Positions 36,129 to 48,543 of a stretch of 64,000 bases of DNA are shown here, piece after piece (the first letter of the stretch is position 1; every line of letters starts with the position of its first letter). The position numbers were made by a program, and so were the translations under genes. The DNA comes from Strongylocentrotus purpuratus (lineage: Eukaryota > Echinodermata > Echinoidea > Camarodonta > Strongylocentrotidae). The notes beneath the pieces are model-generated. The model was given only the letters and a program-made list of their open reading frames with translations, did not search any database and was not told where the DNA came from. The stretch is taken from NCBI RefSeq assembly GCF_000002235.5, contig NW_022145599.1:8556897-8620896 (forward strand), in the 5' to 3' direction.

Positions 36129-37104
36129 GCAATCGTTAAACGTTCCTATGGCCCGGTTGCTATGGAAAGTTGTGATTCCTTGAATGGATAGAAGCCCAGC
36201 CTGTACACAACACTGGCATTTTAAAAGTTTAAAATAGACCATTGTGTATTTTGTTTATCCAAGTGTCCTGCCCAGTCAGAAGGAATTTCATTGGTCTATT
36301 TGATGTCATGGATTTTAAGAATTCGTTCTTCTCGAAGTTCCGACATCCGTATTAAAGAAATTCTTAGCGCCCTCATTGTGCACATCCTGCATCACTGTGA
36401 AAGTCATTAAATCGTTACGGAACGATTTTGGGTCAGTGATTCAGGAGCTGTCGATACGTCATTCACAAATCAAATCAAGTGCGGTCATACCAATCATTGG
36501 GCTAATATTGAGCAATTCAAATTATATCAAAGTGTTGAGATTTGTCTCAATGTGTGGCAATCTTAGTCTTGTCTGCAGGCGCAAACGGGTGACAGTCGTA
36601 ATGCGTAACAGGGTGTCTGAACGAAAAGACTATTATGCAGACCCAGATGCAGACTGCACGGTTATAAGCTCTTATGTCGTTATTTGACACAGCCAGAGAC
36701 TGACAGAGTTAGGCTCTGCTAAAGACTTTATGGAATTGTGTTTAAGTGTCAAATAAGAGTCTGTGCCTGGAGACTAATCTCATTCCTACTCCACTCGAAG
36801 AAGACGTTTCTAATAACTATAAATTGGGCATATAATAGAGTTGTAACTAAAACAAGATCTTAAAGACTTTCACAAAATCATTTCAAGGACAGTTTCAATT
36901 CTCCATTGTTGCTTTTAGAAATCACGTTCGGATTATGTAATATGCCATTATTATGGTTGCACATCGCAAAAGGTGATGCCCTAGGCCATTAATATAATAT
37001 TGCCAAAATGTTCAATTCTTGAAAGTCTATGCAATTAACTTACAATTTATTGAGTGAGTGGAGTGTACACAATCTGCCCGTAGCGAAACAAAGATGATTA
37101 TGCT

Positions 37105-37251
37105 TTTAAAGCCCCACTGCACTACGTATAGCTACTTGCACCATCTATATAGCAAACAATGTCTAATCGGTGACCATTAGTACTCCATGATCCCCTTTTT
37201 CTTATGTTATTTGGGAGCTGATTTGATGAGATAACCACCTGTCAGTAACCT
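37105..37251 (+). repeat. Dispersed repeat, copy B
   Basis: Partner of 28443-28588, same orientation, roughly 85 percent alike by eye. Confidence 0.75.
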
Positions 37252-37413
37252 ATTATTTTTATCTCCAAATAGTAGAACTCTAGTAAGCGATAAGATTTTG
37301 TATATATATAGTAAACTTTGGAGGTGTAAGAAATGTGAGAGTGTCGTGAGGATCGTCCTAATGTTCATCTGTCATACAAGCTTTGATAAACTCTGAATTA
37401 TAGGTCATGGGAA

Positions 37414-37417
<4 letters not shown>

Positions 37418-37480
<63 letters not shown>
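37418..37480. repeat. GA microsatellite
   Basis: Uninterrupted (GA)n of about 62 bp. Confidence 0.97.
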
Positions 37481-37483
<3 letters not shown>

Positions 37484-39257
37484 AACTGGACCTCGCCCTT
37501 TCTGATCGAATTTCTTAAATTTTGTATTGTTATTTCGTCAGTAGTCGATTATTTGAATAATTTTGAGCATTGCATAATGACATCATTATTTAAGTTAAAC
37601 TCTAACCTTCTTCGAACCCTCTTAGTCGTCATAATATCATCTGCTCTCCAAATCCCACTCACGATACTTGAATGTATTGTAGGCACTCTAAAACAATCTG
37701 TATCCTATCAGTATTTATCATTAATATGATTAATGACAAAAACAAACAGAAATGAAGATATCGCAAAATTTCAAGGTTGTATTATCATTGTGCAGATGGT
37801 TCGAGATCAAAACGATGTCACGGCATGCGGAGTTCAAAAAGAACATGTCCACGACATGAAAGTTTCGGATGTAGGTTTACCTCGAAACAGAGCAACTCCG
37901 AGAAAATCACATTATCTGGGGTTGTCTTCACTAATTTCCTGTCAAGGAGGGAGCACGACGTGGTAACTGCTTTGAAACTGGCTGAAAGAGGGTTCATAAA
38001 AGTCCCTTGCAGAGAAGTATATAGATATGAGGTAGCCTTTTCTCGGATAAGTTTATGCTTGTTATTATTAATTTAATGAGTATTGAAAGTTCATGTTAAA
38101 AAGAAACATGAGGTTTGGTTAAACAGCACAGTAGCTGTTGTAGAGGGCTTGTGAGACTCAAGACCCCCCCCCGCCCCAAAATCAGCGAGGAACACGTAGA
38201 AAATGAATGCTGAATCCCCAAAGCTCCTCACAACCCAAGTATTAAGCCACCCCAAACAAATTCTATAACCGCGCTCGGAGACAGGAGAAAAGAGTGAAGA
38301 AGTGCAACAAAAAAATACAGAGAGTACATGAAAACAAGAGGCACGTATTGCGGATAAAACACACAAAAGAGAAGGATCATCATGAATTTAATTTTGATCC
38401 ACCCAGACTCATCTAATTAAAAACAAAACAATACATTTTGGAAAGACATTTATCCAGGCAGTCTTCCATCAACTTGCTGACCGGGCCCATCGCTACTTAA
38501 CTCTGGTTATAGGACAACAAGCAATAGATAATTGGCAATTTTTGTAAAATGTGTACGCCTTGTGAAGTGCCTCGATACAAAAATTTCAAAGTATTTCAAA
38601 AGTCAAAATGAGTTGTTCCTCGGTAGGACAAACGTACCTTACCCGACCTAACAACTCGAGGGCGAGGAGTGTGAGGCAGGTAAACTTTGCGGGTCATCCA
38701 GTTTGTCTTTTCTTGTTTTGTATTACCCCCCCCCCCCTCATCCTATTGACTGACTTTCAGTTGTTAGCGTAGTCATAGGTCCTCAAGATTAAAACTTCTT
38801 TTGATCAACAAACAACAAACAAGGAACGATAAATCTTTAGTTTTGTTCGAGTTGTCCTTCACACTTTCTTACCCGTTTTAAATAATCCTATTCCAATGTA
38901 CTAAACGCTTGTTATTTGGACATCACTGTAGTTTAATACCACGCTCTGTAAAGTATGTCCGGATTTTGGGCGTCTTATGTAGAGGTCAAAATATACGGAT
39001 TAAGAAATACAAATCAAGCATAATTATCTTTAAACATGCGTATATGTGTATTGAATCTTCTTTTATTTAAAAAGCGACCTTCATTCTGTAGGGATAAATT
39101 GTTTTCGACGAATACAAAACGACAAATGAAAACAACACGAAAGCAGTGAGTTTCTTTGTAGAACATAGTAAAGAAGTTTGGAAAAGTCTAACAGAACAAA
39201 GTTTGGATCGGAAAGCGAAATCATAATGTATAGTTCTGTTGTCCCACTGATTAAAAT

Positions 39258-39420
39258 AGTTATTATTTATTTATTTATTTATTATTTATTCGGCAATTCA
39301 CGAAAAATATAACAATGTAAATATAACAATGTATTAGAAAAAGGTTCATGGTTTTAAACGGTTCCAGTTTATATGAAATAAAGAAGAAGATAAAAGCAAT
39401 AGATCATCACCTCTTGCATT
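39258..39420 (-). mobile_element. LINE 3'-end remnant
   Basis: On the minus strand, AT-rich sequence ends GAATTGCCGAATAAATAATA followed by (AAAT)n. The GCCGAATAAATAAT junction also occurs at 48149-48183 on the plus strand, so both look like 3' tails of related LINEs. No ORF. Confidence 0.5.
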
Positions 39421-40936
39421 GTTTTATCTAGTTTTGACTTCCAGACTAAATTGAATTTAAGGAGTCTTTCTGCCTCGAAATTAGAGGTCAGTAACCTATT
39501 GGAAACACGAAGAATACTTTGACAGTTTGCCAGCACTAATCACAGTATGTGGTGACCACTGCTCGCCTTGATTGGGTTATCACGGTTAATCAGAGAATGA
39601 TTGTGGAATATCGCGAGCAGGGGGTAAAGGGGGAAGAGGAGTCGTATTCCAAGCAATCTTTTTCACCTGAAATATTTACAAAAAAAGCTCCCCTATTGTA
39701 ATTCTTTTTCTTTCAGTAAATTTTTCAGAAGAATAGGTTCACGGTTCTCTGTATTTACTTCGAATGAACTGAGTTTAATGGGAGATTTTCATACCCCTTC
39801 TTGTTCTCAGTATTAAAAAACAAACAAGGCAAAACTAATTAATGTGAAAAAAAATCACGAATTTTACTCAATAAACCATTAAATCAAATATCAGGTAAAA
39901 TTATTTATTTTTATTTTTATATAACTCGCAGATATCATCTAAATTATACTCCTAAATATTATGATAGACCTGTATGCGTTTTGGACAAGTTCTGAAGTGT
40001 TTTAAAAATATAAATCGGGATCAGACGGAGAGCTTAAACTTTATTTGAGTGAAAAGACCAAAAGAAATAACGGAAAAAAAAGCAGAGACATGACAAATAT
40101 TAGGAGAGCAAATAAGGAAAGGGAGAATAAAATTAACGAAATAAGAGAAATGAATGAAGTGTTAGGAGTAGAGAAGTAAAGAGAAAAGAAGAGAAACTAT
40201 AAGGTTAAAACAAAAGAAGAGAGGAGATAAAGTGGGAGGAAGAAAAAGCCAGGGTGGCGGAAATGAATACTATCAACATCATAGGATGCAAGGAGCCCAC
40301 CCCACCCCCGTTTGAATCCCCCAAAGCAATAAGACTTGCAATGGCTCACACATCATGAGGATGAGGTATACACCCATTTACCTCTTGTGTGGGAAGGAAT
40401 CACCCCCTGCCAACGCCCCGCTGTCACTTATCAATTCTTGATATGCCGCTGTATTTAATGTTTGTTAGTCTGTATGACCAAAGAGAGATCTCTTTGGTAT
40501 GACCAATGTCGGAAGATGGGTGGGTGTTACCTGATGGCTTCATCAATATCGAGGGGAAGAACCGATTGGGTAATCGACTTGACATTAATCATCACACCTC
40601 ATGCCAATCCTGTGGTCTATTAAACATAATATCTCTCGTCTTTCCCCTTGATTAGGAATCTCCTGCTATGATCAACGCTCAAATTGAAATCCCACCTGCT
40701 GGCTTTTATTCAATAATGTTATTTGTATTTCACTCTAAAACATCTAGTTTAACATAACAACCGCTCTGACATCATTGCCATTGTCGAGACTGCGTCCTTT
40801 TCCCCCTTTTCTTTTCTTTTTTTTTTGTTAGGAGGGGAGGGGGGGGGGCAAGAACAAGAAGGGGTAGGAGGGGTGGGGTAAATGGAATAAAGTGAAAGAG
40901 AGAGGGAGGGGGTCAGGGAGAGGTGCGTATTTGTGT

Positions 40937-40963
40937 GTTGGGGGTGGGAGAGAGAGAGAGAGT

Positions 40964-41009
<46 letters not shown>

Positions 41010-41012
41010 GAA
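40937..41012. repeat. GA microsatellite
   Basis: (GA)n with short interruptions. The overlapping Ser/Leu-rich minus frames are artefacts. Confidence 0.93.
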
Positions 41013-41162
41013 GAGAGAGAACGGAACACGCAAAATATCGAGACTTAATATAATAGATCAATCGTTTATTTGTAAAATGCTGTACAAACATTATTGCGGC
41101 AAAACCGAATTGCGATCAAAACCATTATATTGAATATTAAAAAACGGGTAAATCAAGGGTGT

Positions 41163-41267
41163 GTTTGAAGACGAATATTGATTTTAAGAAAACAAATAGT
41201 TTGAAGATGAATATTGATGAAAAACCTAAATTATTGTGTATTCTTTCATCAATATTCGTCTTCAAAC
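41163..41267. repeat. Three-copy motif forming a hairpin
   Basis: The motif TTTGAAGA(C/T)GAATATTGAT occurs directly at 41164 and 41200. Its reverse complement, ATCAATATTCGTCTTCAAA, ends near 41266. Either direct copy can pair with the inverted one, giving two alternative stem-loops. Confidence 0.85.
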
Positions 41268-41279
41268 AATTTTTTTCCT

Positions 41280-44224
41280 GAAAATCCTTGCAGAAGTCAG
41301 TGGTAAAATAATGACATCCTCGTTCACTTCTTTATACAAGTGAAGTGAATTTTTGTCATCAGATTTTTTTTGGCTCCCAAAAATTTAGAGAGACTTGAAG
41401 GAATGTTGTCAATCGCTCTCATTCAAACTCTTTAAAAATGTATCACATCAACCCACTAATGCAGCATCATTGGTTTGATGACGTCACAATCAGCTTTAAT
41501 CGATTGATCTTCGGGTAAATGCTCAATAGTACTCATGACACCGGTACTTCCGTAAAATCAGTCATTTATGCATTCTGAAGGTCACATTCTATCTCTAAAC
41601 GCTAAAAGTAACCTATATTGCGATAGATACTAAGAAAAAGAGAAATCTATGGAATGCACAAGTCGGAAGAACGTGAAAATGATATTACAAACAAATGTAC
41701 ATGTATGGCAATAAGATATGGAACTATTGAGGAACTGGGAAGACGGATGGATCAAGACGTCGAATTAGCATATTACGGATGACCGTTAACCGTGACCGAA
41801 GGCTTGGTTAATTACCACTCAGTGGGAGGGGGAGAAAACGGAGGGGGGGGGGGTAGACAAAAGGAGAGAGAGGGGGATTAAGTGGTAAGGCAGACGGTAG
41901 AGATTAAAGGACCAAGATTAAAGGGGTGAAGAGAGAAAAAAAAACTAACCAACTGGGTTGAACTTGGTTGAGAACATGGATTTCATTAGCCACTTTCAAA
42001 TATTTGTAAACTCTTGAGCCCCCCCCCCCCTTCCCTTCTCTTATTTATTCATTTCCCCTCCGGACCTGCCTCTGTTTCGATTTGCCCCTCGGACAAGAAC
42101 TTGTTATCCTGGCACCACCTGCATGGACAGAATTGGTCAACTTTTCTAACGACCAAGATCGAAGGTTGTCTGAAGATGCTGACCAAATATGGTCGACACT
42201 GTATTCGTGCACGATCAATCAAGCGAAGCGTATGACTGTATCAATAGCTCGATCGATATCATCAGTCATGTACCGACTATTTGGTCGTCTGCTATTTTTG
42301 GAGTAGGCTTATCAATTCATTTTGACGCTTTAGTGTCCTCGACGGTGGCTCCTGGAGGCGGGAGGGCCGTAACTGTCCTACGCTGATAAACAGCAAACAA
42401 AAAACAAATAAACAAAGCATATTGAATAGATGAGTAAATAATAACCCTGATAGGTGGGCTATCTGTCTGACATTTTTGTTAACGCTACGATACATGCAGA
42501 CTACAATGCATTTTATGAGATTCCAATCTTCGTAATTTTCTCTGTAATATGCAGGATTATCAACAACCATTATAATTCTTGGGGTCTCCTTCAGGGTTTC
42601 ATCTACAATTAAAACAGTTATTTATCTTCTTTCTTTTTTTATTCCAAGTAGCGGCCTACCACATTATGCAAAACCAAAGTGTCGTTCAGTTTTTATTTTT
42701 CCTTATTTGGAATCATTTCATTCCCCCCTAACCATTCTAACTTCCGTACTTTCATTTTCTGATTTCTAAAGAAACATGGCACTCTTATAACGTAATTGCA
42801 GTTTTAAGACTTTTGTTTTTACTGATTATTCATAACTTTTTATCCTTAAAAATTAATCAAGTAATAAACATCGAGAGTAAGTTGCTGGCAGGAAGAAGTT
42901 AGCGTGTGAAAGGAAGAACCTAAAAATGTCTTGCTACCTACTAAGACGGATCAGTTAAACCGACATCAAATGGTTTTACCAGTCCTTCCTAAGCAGATTA
43001 TCCATTATTCGATCAGACTTAGGATGTAGTTGTGTCCGGATAGTTCGAACCGTTACCTAATTTCGGAAGTTGTCCATTGCCGGTTTGGCTGCGTGTGCCG
43101 CGTGAATGAAGCTGCTGCGTGCGAATAGTTTCACCGGAAATTTTGGGAACGATGATGGTCATATTTCATCTGTTAATTATTTTGACAGGAATTAATAAAG
43201 AGGTAATTAACCAGGGTTGTAAAAACAAAGAGAAACAATTAACTTAAAAGTAACCATAAACAAAGGGAATGAAAACGGTCGCTCTGACGTAATACATTGT
43301 ATACAAAGTCATGTGCAGCGTGGCAGGTAAACAAAACCGCTGAAGATATAGGGTGTAGAACCCCGTTCTTGCGCCCCCCCTTAAAACCCATTCGTGCATA
43401 CACACTATACACTCCAAAAAAAATGTAAACTTTTAGACCCGAAAGGCACATAAAATTGTGATTTAAAAAAAATTGACGATGGTTCTCCTCTAATTGAGTC
43501 CCCTCTCCCCTTCAGTTACAAAATCCTGGACCCGCCCCTGAAAGAGCATACATCATTATTTTTGTTACCAAAGTAGTATAACGTCTGAATCAAAACAAAT
43601 CATTATCATCGTGTAAACACCAACACGTGTAAGACGTGTGATAGGGTTTAGGGAAGGTATAATGATGCTTTAACAAGAGGGGCGGATCCAGGGTTGTCAG
43701 AACTTAGGGGCAACCTTTTTTTCATATTTCTCAGACCAATTCTTTATCAATCACTCCAATCTTACCTGATAGAGGACGGGTGGAAATGGATGGGAGGGGT
43801 GTAGGAGGGCGGGAGGGGATGGGAGGGGTAGCCTAGGAGAAACAATTATGTCCCATTATTACTCAAAAATTGAGTAAGTCCCTTCGTTACCCCTACCCGC
43901 CTGTGATAGGTGGTTCTGTTAATGCAACTAATGATGTACAGTTGTCTTTCCCTCCTTTTCTCCTTTGTATATTTTATTAATTTAAACAAATCATGAGAAT
44001 CACATATTTACAAGATTCGATAAAGTGAAGAAAAACAAATGTACAGTTGACTTACAAAATGCTGGAAAATGTTTGCATAATATCAGGTTCGTTCGAATAT
44101 GAAGATTTGAATAGATTAAAATAGATTTACTTTGATATATTAATCTAGGCATATTCATTTTCTTATTTGTTTTCTTCTTCTCCTGATAGATGTACGAGAA
44201 AGATCTTTACGAACATTAAAGTAA

Positions 44225-44264
<40 letters not shown>

Positions 44265-44380
44265 GAGAGGCAAGCAGAGAGATAAGCAGACAGCTTTATT
44301 CTTTGAAAAGAGACAGAAACCTAGAAAAAAGGAGAGACTTTTGTTATACTATGTTCTAAATTAAATCAAATCAAATCATT
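41280..44380. other. Intergenic DNA upstream of the MMP gene
   Basis: No gene recognised. Holds poly-C/poly-G tracts (41846, 42020), a GA tract at 44225-44270, and isolated ends resembling hAT termini (GGATCCAGG or CCTGGACCCGCCCCTG at 43529 and 43680). Confidence 0.45.
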
Positions 44381-44415
44381 ACCCTTCTCTCGCTATCGGT
44401 ATTCCTCGTCCGTGA

Positions 44416-44558
44416 TGAGTCAACCGCACATGCGCATCGTCGGTCTGCGCAACGGTTAGTGAAGCAGACGATCGAGCCAACTAAACAATCAAATTTACAA
44501 ATCGCTACCCCCGCCGATAACTTTACCATGACGTCACTCAAAAAGGCGCTCATAAATA
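44416..44558 (+). promoter_or_regulatory. Core promoter region of the matrix metalloproteinase gene
   Basis: In order on the plus strand: an AP-1 consensus TGAGTCA (44416-44422), an NRF1-like GCACATGCGCATC (about 44426), a full CRE/ATF palindrome TGACGTCA (44529-44536), and a TATA-like CATAAATA (44551-44558). Transcription would be expected to start about 25-30 bp further on, near ACAGCATTCAG (about 44579). AP-1 control is common for MMP genes; activity here is inferred. Confidence 0.6.
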
Positions 44559-44955
44559 CGGGTGAACTCGCAAGTTACACAGCATTCAGCAGCAGATTTA
44601 GTCACAACAAAAACATTCAGTCGAGAGCCCTGTGAGGAGAAAAGCAAATAACAACTTCATCACTGGAAGATTTAGTTCAGCGTGCATTATTGATTGTGTT
44701 GACTTACTAAAGTAGAAACAAGGTCGAATCGAGTGATTATTTGAGAAGGCACACAAACATTAGCTCCGTCGAGTGGACAAGAGCGAGCTTTTAATTCATT
44801 CGTGTGGCATAAGTACATCTTCAAGATAACGTCTGCCCAACTTATTAAACTTTTATTCATGGTGATATTGTGAGTTGGACACAAGGGAATCTTAGAACAA
44901 TCAAATTAACAAGAGATTCGTATTCATAAGAGAGACGGTAGATATTTATTTCATC

Positions 44956-45917
44956 ATGGAAGGATACAGGAGGAGTAAAGCATCATTAAGACATGTCATC
45001 GTGTTGGTTCTTTGTTCATGTTTAATGTTAAACCCAGCACATAGCGCACCAGTATCAGACAACGAACTAGCGGACCTCAGGTTAAGTTTGGTAAGTTAAG
45101 TTTTTATTCCAAATACATTTGAAAGGGAGATTTTCTCTGATGCATTCTCTCTCTCACACATTCTCTGTTATAATTCCTCTTCCGGTATAAATGATTAAAT
45201 TTTTTAGTCCGTTTTTGACGCTCGCCTCTATTATCTTCCATCTCGTTGTTGGTGCCCAATATGTACGATTGTTTTCCTTTGTAGTTTCAACCACTTTTAT
45301 ATAAAGTGTCTCTATTAATTCAATAAAACTGGGAAAAATCAGCATTTATATACTATGCTCCATTAGCCCTTTCATGCTTTGTTTTACAAGATAGGAAGGT
45401 CAAGTTATGAACAAGAATGAGACAGTTAAGTAATATCAAAGTCAATGAATTGTTATTCGACGTACATAGAATTCAGTCTCATATTGTAACTACCATTTTA
45501 CCTTTTTGTCTCCAAATCTCGTGGATCACTACAGCCCTTTTTCGAGAAGTACGGCTACCTGTCTACGAGCAACATCGAACCAGGAAAAACTCCAGGTGAG
45601 ACGCTGGGCAGCGAACAGTTTCAACGCGCCGTCAGCGAATTTCAACGCTACGCCAACATCGACATTACGGGAACCATTACGGAGGACACAAGAGTTATGA
45701 TGATAAAACCGCGCTGCGGTAACAAGGACACGCAACCGAATAACCGCGTGCGACGTTACAACGTCGCGGGCGGTAATTACCGGTGGAATAAAGAGACGTT
45801 GACGTATAGGATAGTGAATTTCCCGACCATGCGTAAAGCTTCTTCAGTCAGCGAAGTCCAAGTTCGTCACGACGTCCGGATGGCTTTTAAGTTGTGGAGC
45901 GACGTCACCCCACTTGT
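44956..45917 (+). CDS. Matrix metalloproteinase, first two coding exons (gene continues beyond the window)
   Basis: Exon 1 is 44956-45090: ATG, basic n-region, hydrophobic VIVLVLCSCLMLN signal peptide, small-residue AHSA cleavage context; phase 0 donor. Exon 2 is 45535-45917: the MMP propeptide (peptidoglycan-binding-like) with FFEKYGYL and FQRYANIDITGTITEDTRVM. The cysteine switch is PRCGNKD (C106; usual form PRCG[V/N]PD), which holds the zinc in the zymogen. RVRR follows at 116-119, a furin-type site, so activation probably occurs in the secretory route. The start of the catalytic domain comes next: YRWNKETLTYRIVN and AFKLWSDVTPL, ending in phase 2 at a GTAAGT donor. The zinc-binding HExGH exon and hemopexin exons were not found downstream in the window. 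Intron 2 would therefore exceed 18 kb, or the gene is broken. Confidence 0.88.
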
Positions 45918-46879
45918 GTAAGTACTGTTCTTTTCTTTCTTTTTTGTTTCCTTCATTCTAAGGGTTGTTTTGCGTTGTGATCCTGTAAACTAACCCATAA
46001 TCTTGCATGCCACCCTGTCACGATTCTGGCTATAAACCTGTTCAAATTTATCTTAAAATATATAGTAAAAACCGTGCTTCGTAATGAGCCATGACCCATT
46101 TTCCACAAAACGGGTTAAACTAAAATAATGGGTTGTAGATTTTAGCTCTTTCTGATTTATAGCAACATGCCATTTCAACTACATTTAGTTCCATAGTTTA
46201 CCCCTTGAGTTTGACTAAAAATTGATAAGGCCAATGGATGAGGTCTCTTAAATTCTATACAAATTCTGAAGAAATAGAAAGTTTGTTTTTCTGCTCTGCT
46301 GCACTGCTCACCGTTTATTTACATCCATCCAAATATATATCAGTGCGGACAACAACTGGAATGCCATGAATAGCTGTGGTCTAGAAAATCAAACATTTCA
46401 TTGATAAATATGCCATGAAAATGATGGATCACTTGCTGAAAATTGTTGGTGAAAATCAAAGATATTGTAGTATTATGCAATGTTATGCATATACCCATCT
46501 TGTAGTCATGGAAACAGATACAAATATAAACCTATCTGCCTTATACTATTTACATCGAGGGACACGCATCTGTTGATAAGATGGGCGTGGCGAGGATAAA
46601 GTCTACATTTCTCATTATTTGTCACTGGTTATTGGTATTTTTTAAATCTTTATGATACTATAAAGGGTTATGTTGTTCTTTGTATCAGTGTTCAATAATT
46701 ATTCATCATCTCTACTATCGCTGTCATTTTCTCATTGACATGATCTCTCTGTAAACTCTCAGTAGAAATAATTAGCTTTTTAGAAAGTGAGTGAGAGAGT
46801 GAGATGGAAAGGGAGAGAGCGGAAAGCATACACATTTACATAACCCGTAAAGACGGTGGGTAGTGCATTTCCAAGACAC

Positions 46880-46887
46880 GCTCTGAC
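46880..46887. repeat. Left target-site duplication of the P-like element
   Basis: GCTCTGAC next to the left terminal repeat, identical to 58388-58395. One G is shared with the right element end, so the duplication is 7 or 8 bp; 8 bp is the P-superfamily norm. Confidence 0.85.
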
Positions 46888-46922
46888 CATAGACCTACCA
46901 CCAACCAACTGGACAATCATCG
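46888..46922 (+). repeat. Left terminal inverted repeat
   Basis: 35 bp: the same 17- and 14-bp blocks as the right end, separated by a CCAA that looks like a tandem slip of the preceding CCAA. Confidence 0.92.
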
Positions 46923-47045
46923 CTGGAAAACTGATCGATTGCACCTGTTCCGAGCTGATAGCGCGCTGACCGATGCTTTACTTGCACTTTACTCAGTTTT
47001 ACGACTTTTCGCCGCGGGGAATGTTTACACTAAACCCTTTTGCTC

Positions 47046-47061
47046 GATGATGGTCACCGCG
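47046..47061 (+). repeat. Left subterminal repeat
   Basis: GATGATGGTCACCGCG, matching the reverse complement of 58324-58339 at 15 of 16 positions. Candidate transposase-binding site, 158 bp from the left end (the right one is 49 bp from its end). Confidence 0.7.
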
Positions 47062-47949
47062 ATCTCCCCGGCCCTCTTTTGACGATTCGCTTATAGTTTG
47101 CATTCATCAACTCGATTTTGTGTTAGCCATACTACGTCACCCGGAAGAAAGTGTCATGCGCAGTATAACATTGGTGTTCATAGTATAGCAGTATTTATGT
47201 GCAGTTTCTCTTTACGATACTCCGAACAAGCCTGAAAAAATCCGATTGAATTTCACCAATCCTTCTTGATTTGACATCAATCCGAAGATCAACCGTTCGA
47301 TAAAGGTAGGTACGACTTCACCTTTCAAAAACTTGCTTAGATTCCCTGTTTTTTCGGATATTTCCGCACATTTCTCCATCGTTTACATCTCGTATTTGTA
47401 TACTTTGTATTCCCGTCTTCACGTTGAATGTTGTATTAGCGATGTGCAGTTGTTTGCACATTCAGAAAAAAAATACTAAACTTGAGGCTTATTTCACCGA
47501 TTTTCGTGAAAATTGTAATGGTTACGTCACGCCTACGCATTTTGCAGGGCATTTTCTACGGAAAAGTGTTGCTTATCACATGCAAGCGTACGTACGAGTA
47601 CGAAATGTAATGTTTACTATAGATTATGCTAACCACCGGTAGAACAATAAGTAAACTAGGTCTAGGCCTATTACAATTTACAAACAAATAATAACAAGCT
47701 TTCCCATTGCTCGTTTGTCATTTAAAAAATAAAAGAAAATTGAACTAGAATATGGAAGACTTGATTTTTACTTACATAAATAACCACATGTGGGGATATC
47801 CGGGGAAAAGTCTAGCCCAGTATTCTTCCAGGCCAGTGTGTGTAAAGTGCATTGACTGATTGAGTGATTGAAAATGTAAATGGTAACGCCAACGGTTACG
47901 GTTTACTTTTTTTTACTAGTTTCAAAGCAACGCATATAAATGATAAGAC

Positions 47950-48183
47950 TAAACAAATGTAAAAGTAAGAGTCTATGTCGACTATGGCTCAATTCTGGTT
48001 CGATTTCAGATTCTCTGGAGACTAGACAGGACAGGAGGCTTTATGCCACAGTAGAGTCTAATTTAGTTAACTTTTTCTGTCCCTGGCGTTCCAATGGTTG
48101 ATAATTATGTCTTATTTTGTATTGTGTACACTGATATGTAATGTTTTCCTTTGCCGAATAAATAATAATAATAATAATAATAA
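47950..48183 (+). mobile_element. LINE-like 3'-end remnant nested in the P-like element
   Basis: Pyrimidine-rich UTR-like sequence ending TTTGCCGAATAAATAATAAT and (AAT)n. The same junction is seen on the minus strand at 39258-39300. No ORF, so heavily truncated. Confidence 0.5.
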
Positions 48184-48543
48184 CTGGGATAAATGTAATT
48201 AAAGCCTTATTATGTAAATTTCAGCATGAAGTTAGATATTGTGATTGACTCATGCTTGTATTATAATTCATGACACCTGAATATGAATGCGAACATCTAC
48301 ATGTATTTCTGCTTCGCACCAGTAAAATTAAAATTGGTTAATTTAATAAATTACATATTTTATATTTTACTTGGCAATGAGTGGTGTCATCTTATTTTAA
48401 CAATAATAATAATTTATATCTATTGTAGTTTTGGTGTCCAAGAAATATTTATTTAACTTCTTCTGTACCAATTTTAATGATACAATCAAGATGGAATTAT
48501 ATATTAACCATTTCCCTTTTTGTGTGTGTGCTAAAACAGATTG

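Noticed and set aside
37733..38076. Cys-containing plus-strand frames of 77 and 99 aa
   Set aside because: No recognisable fold, two frames compete, and no splice partners; treated as chance.
42292..42610. Minus-strand frame with VVDNPAYYRENYEDW, resembling a receptor juxtamembrane NPxY segment
   Set aside because: A possible acceptor precedes it, but no good donor follows and no neighbouring kinase exon was found; too weak to call.
43529..43700. CCTGGACCCGCCCCTG and GGGGCGGATCCAGG as the two ends of one hAT element
   Set aside because: They point outward from each other (a right end followed by a left end), so they cannot bound the sequence between them.
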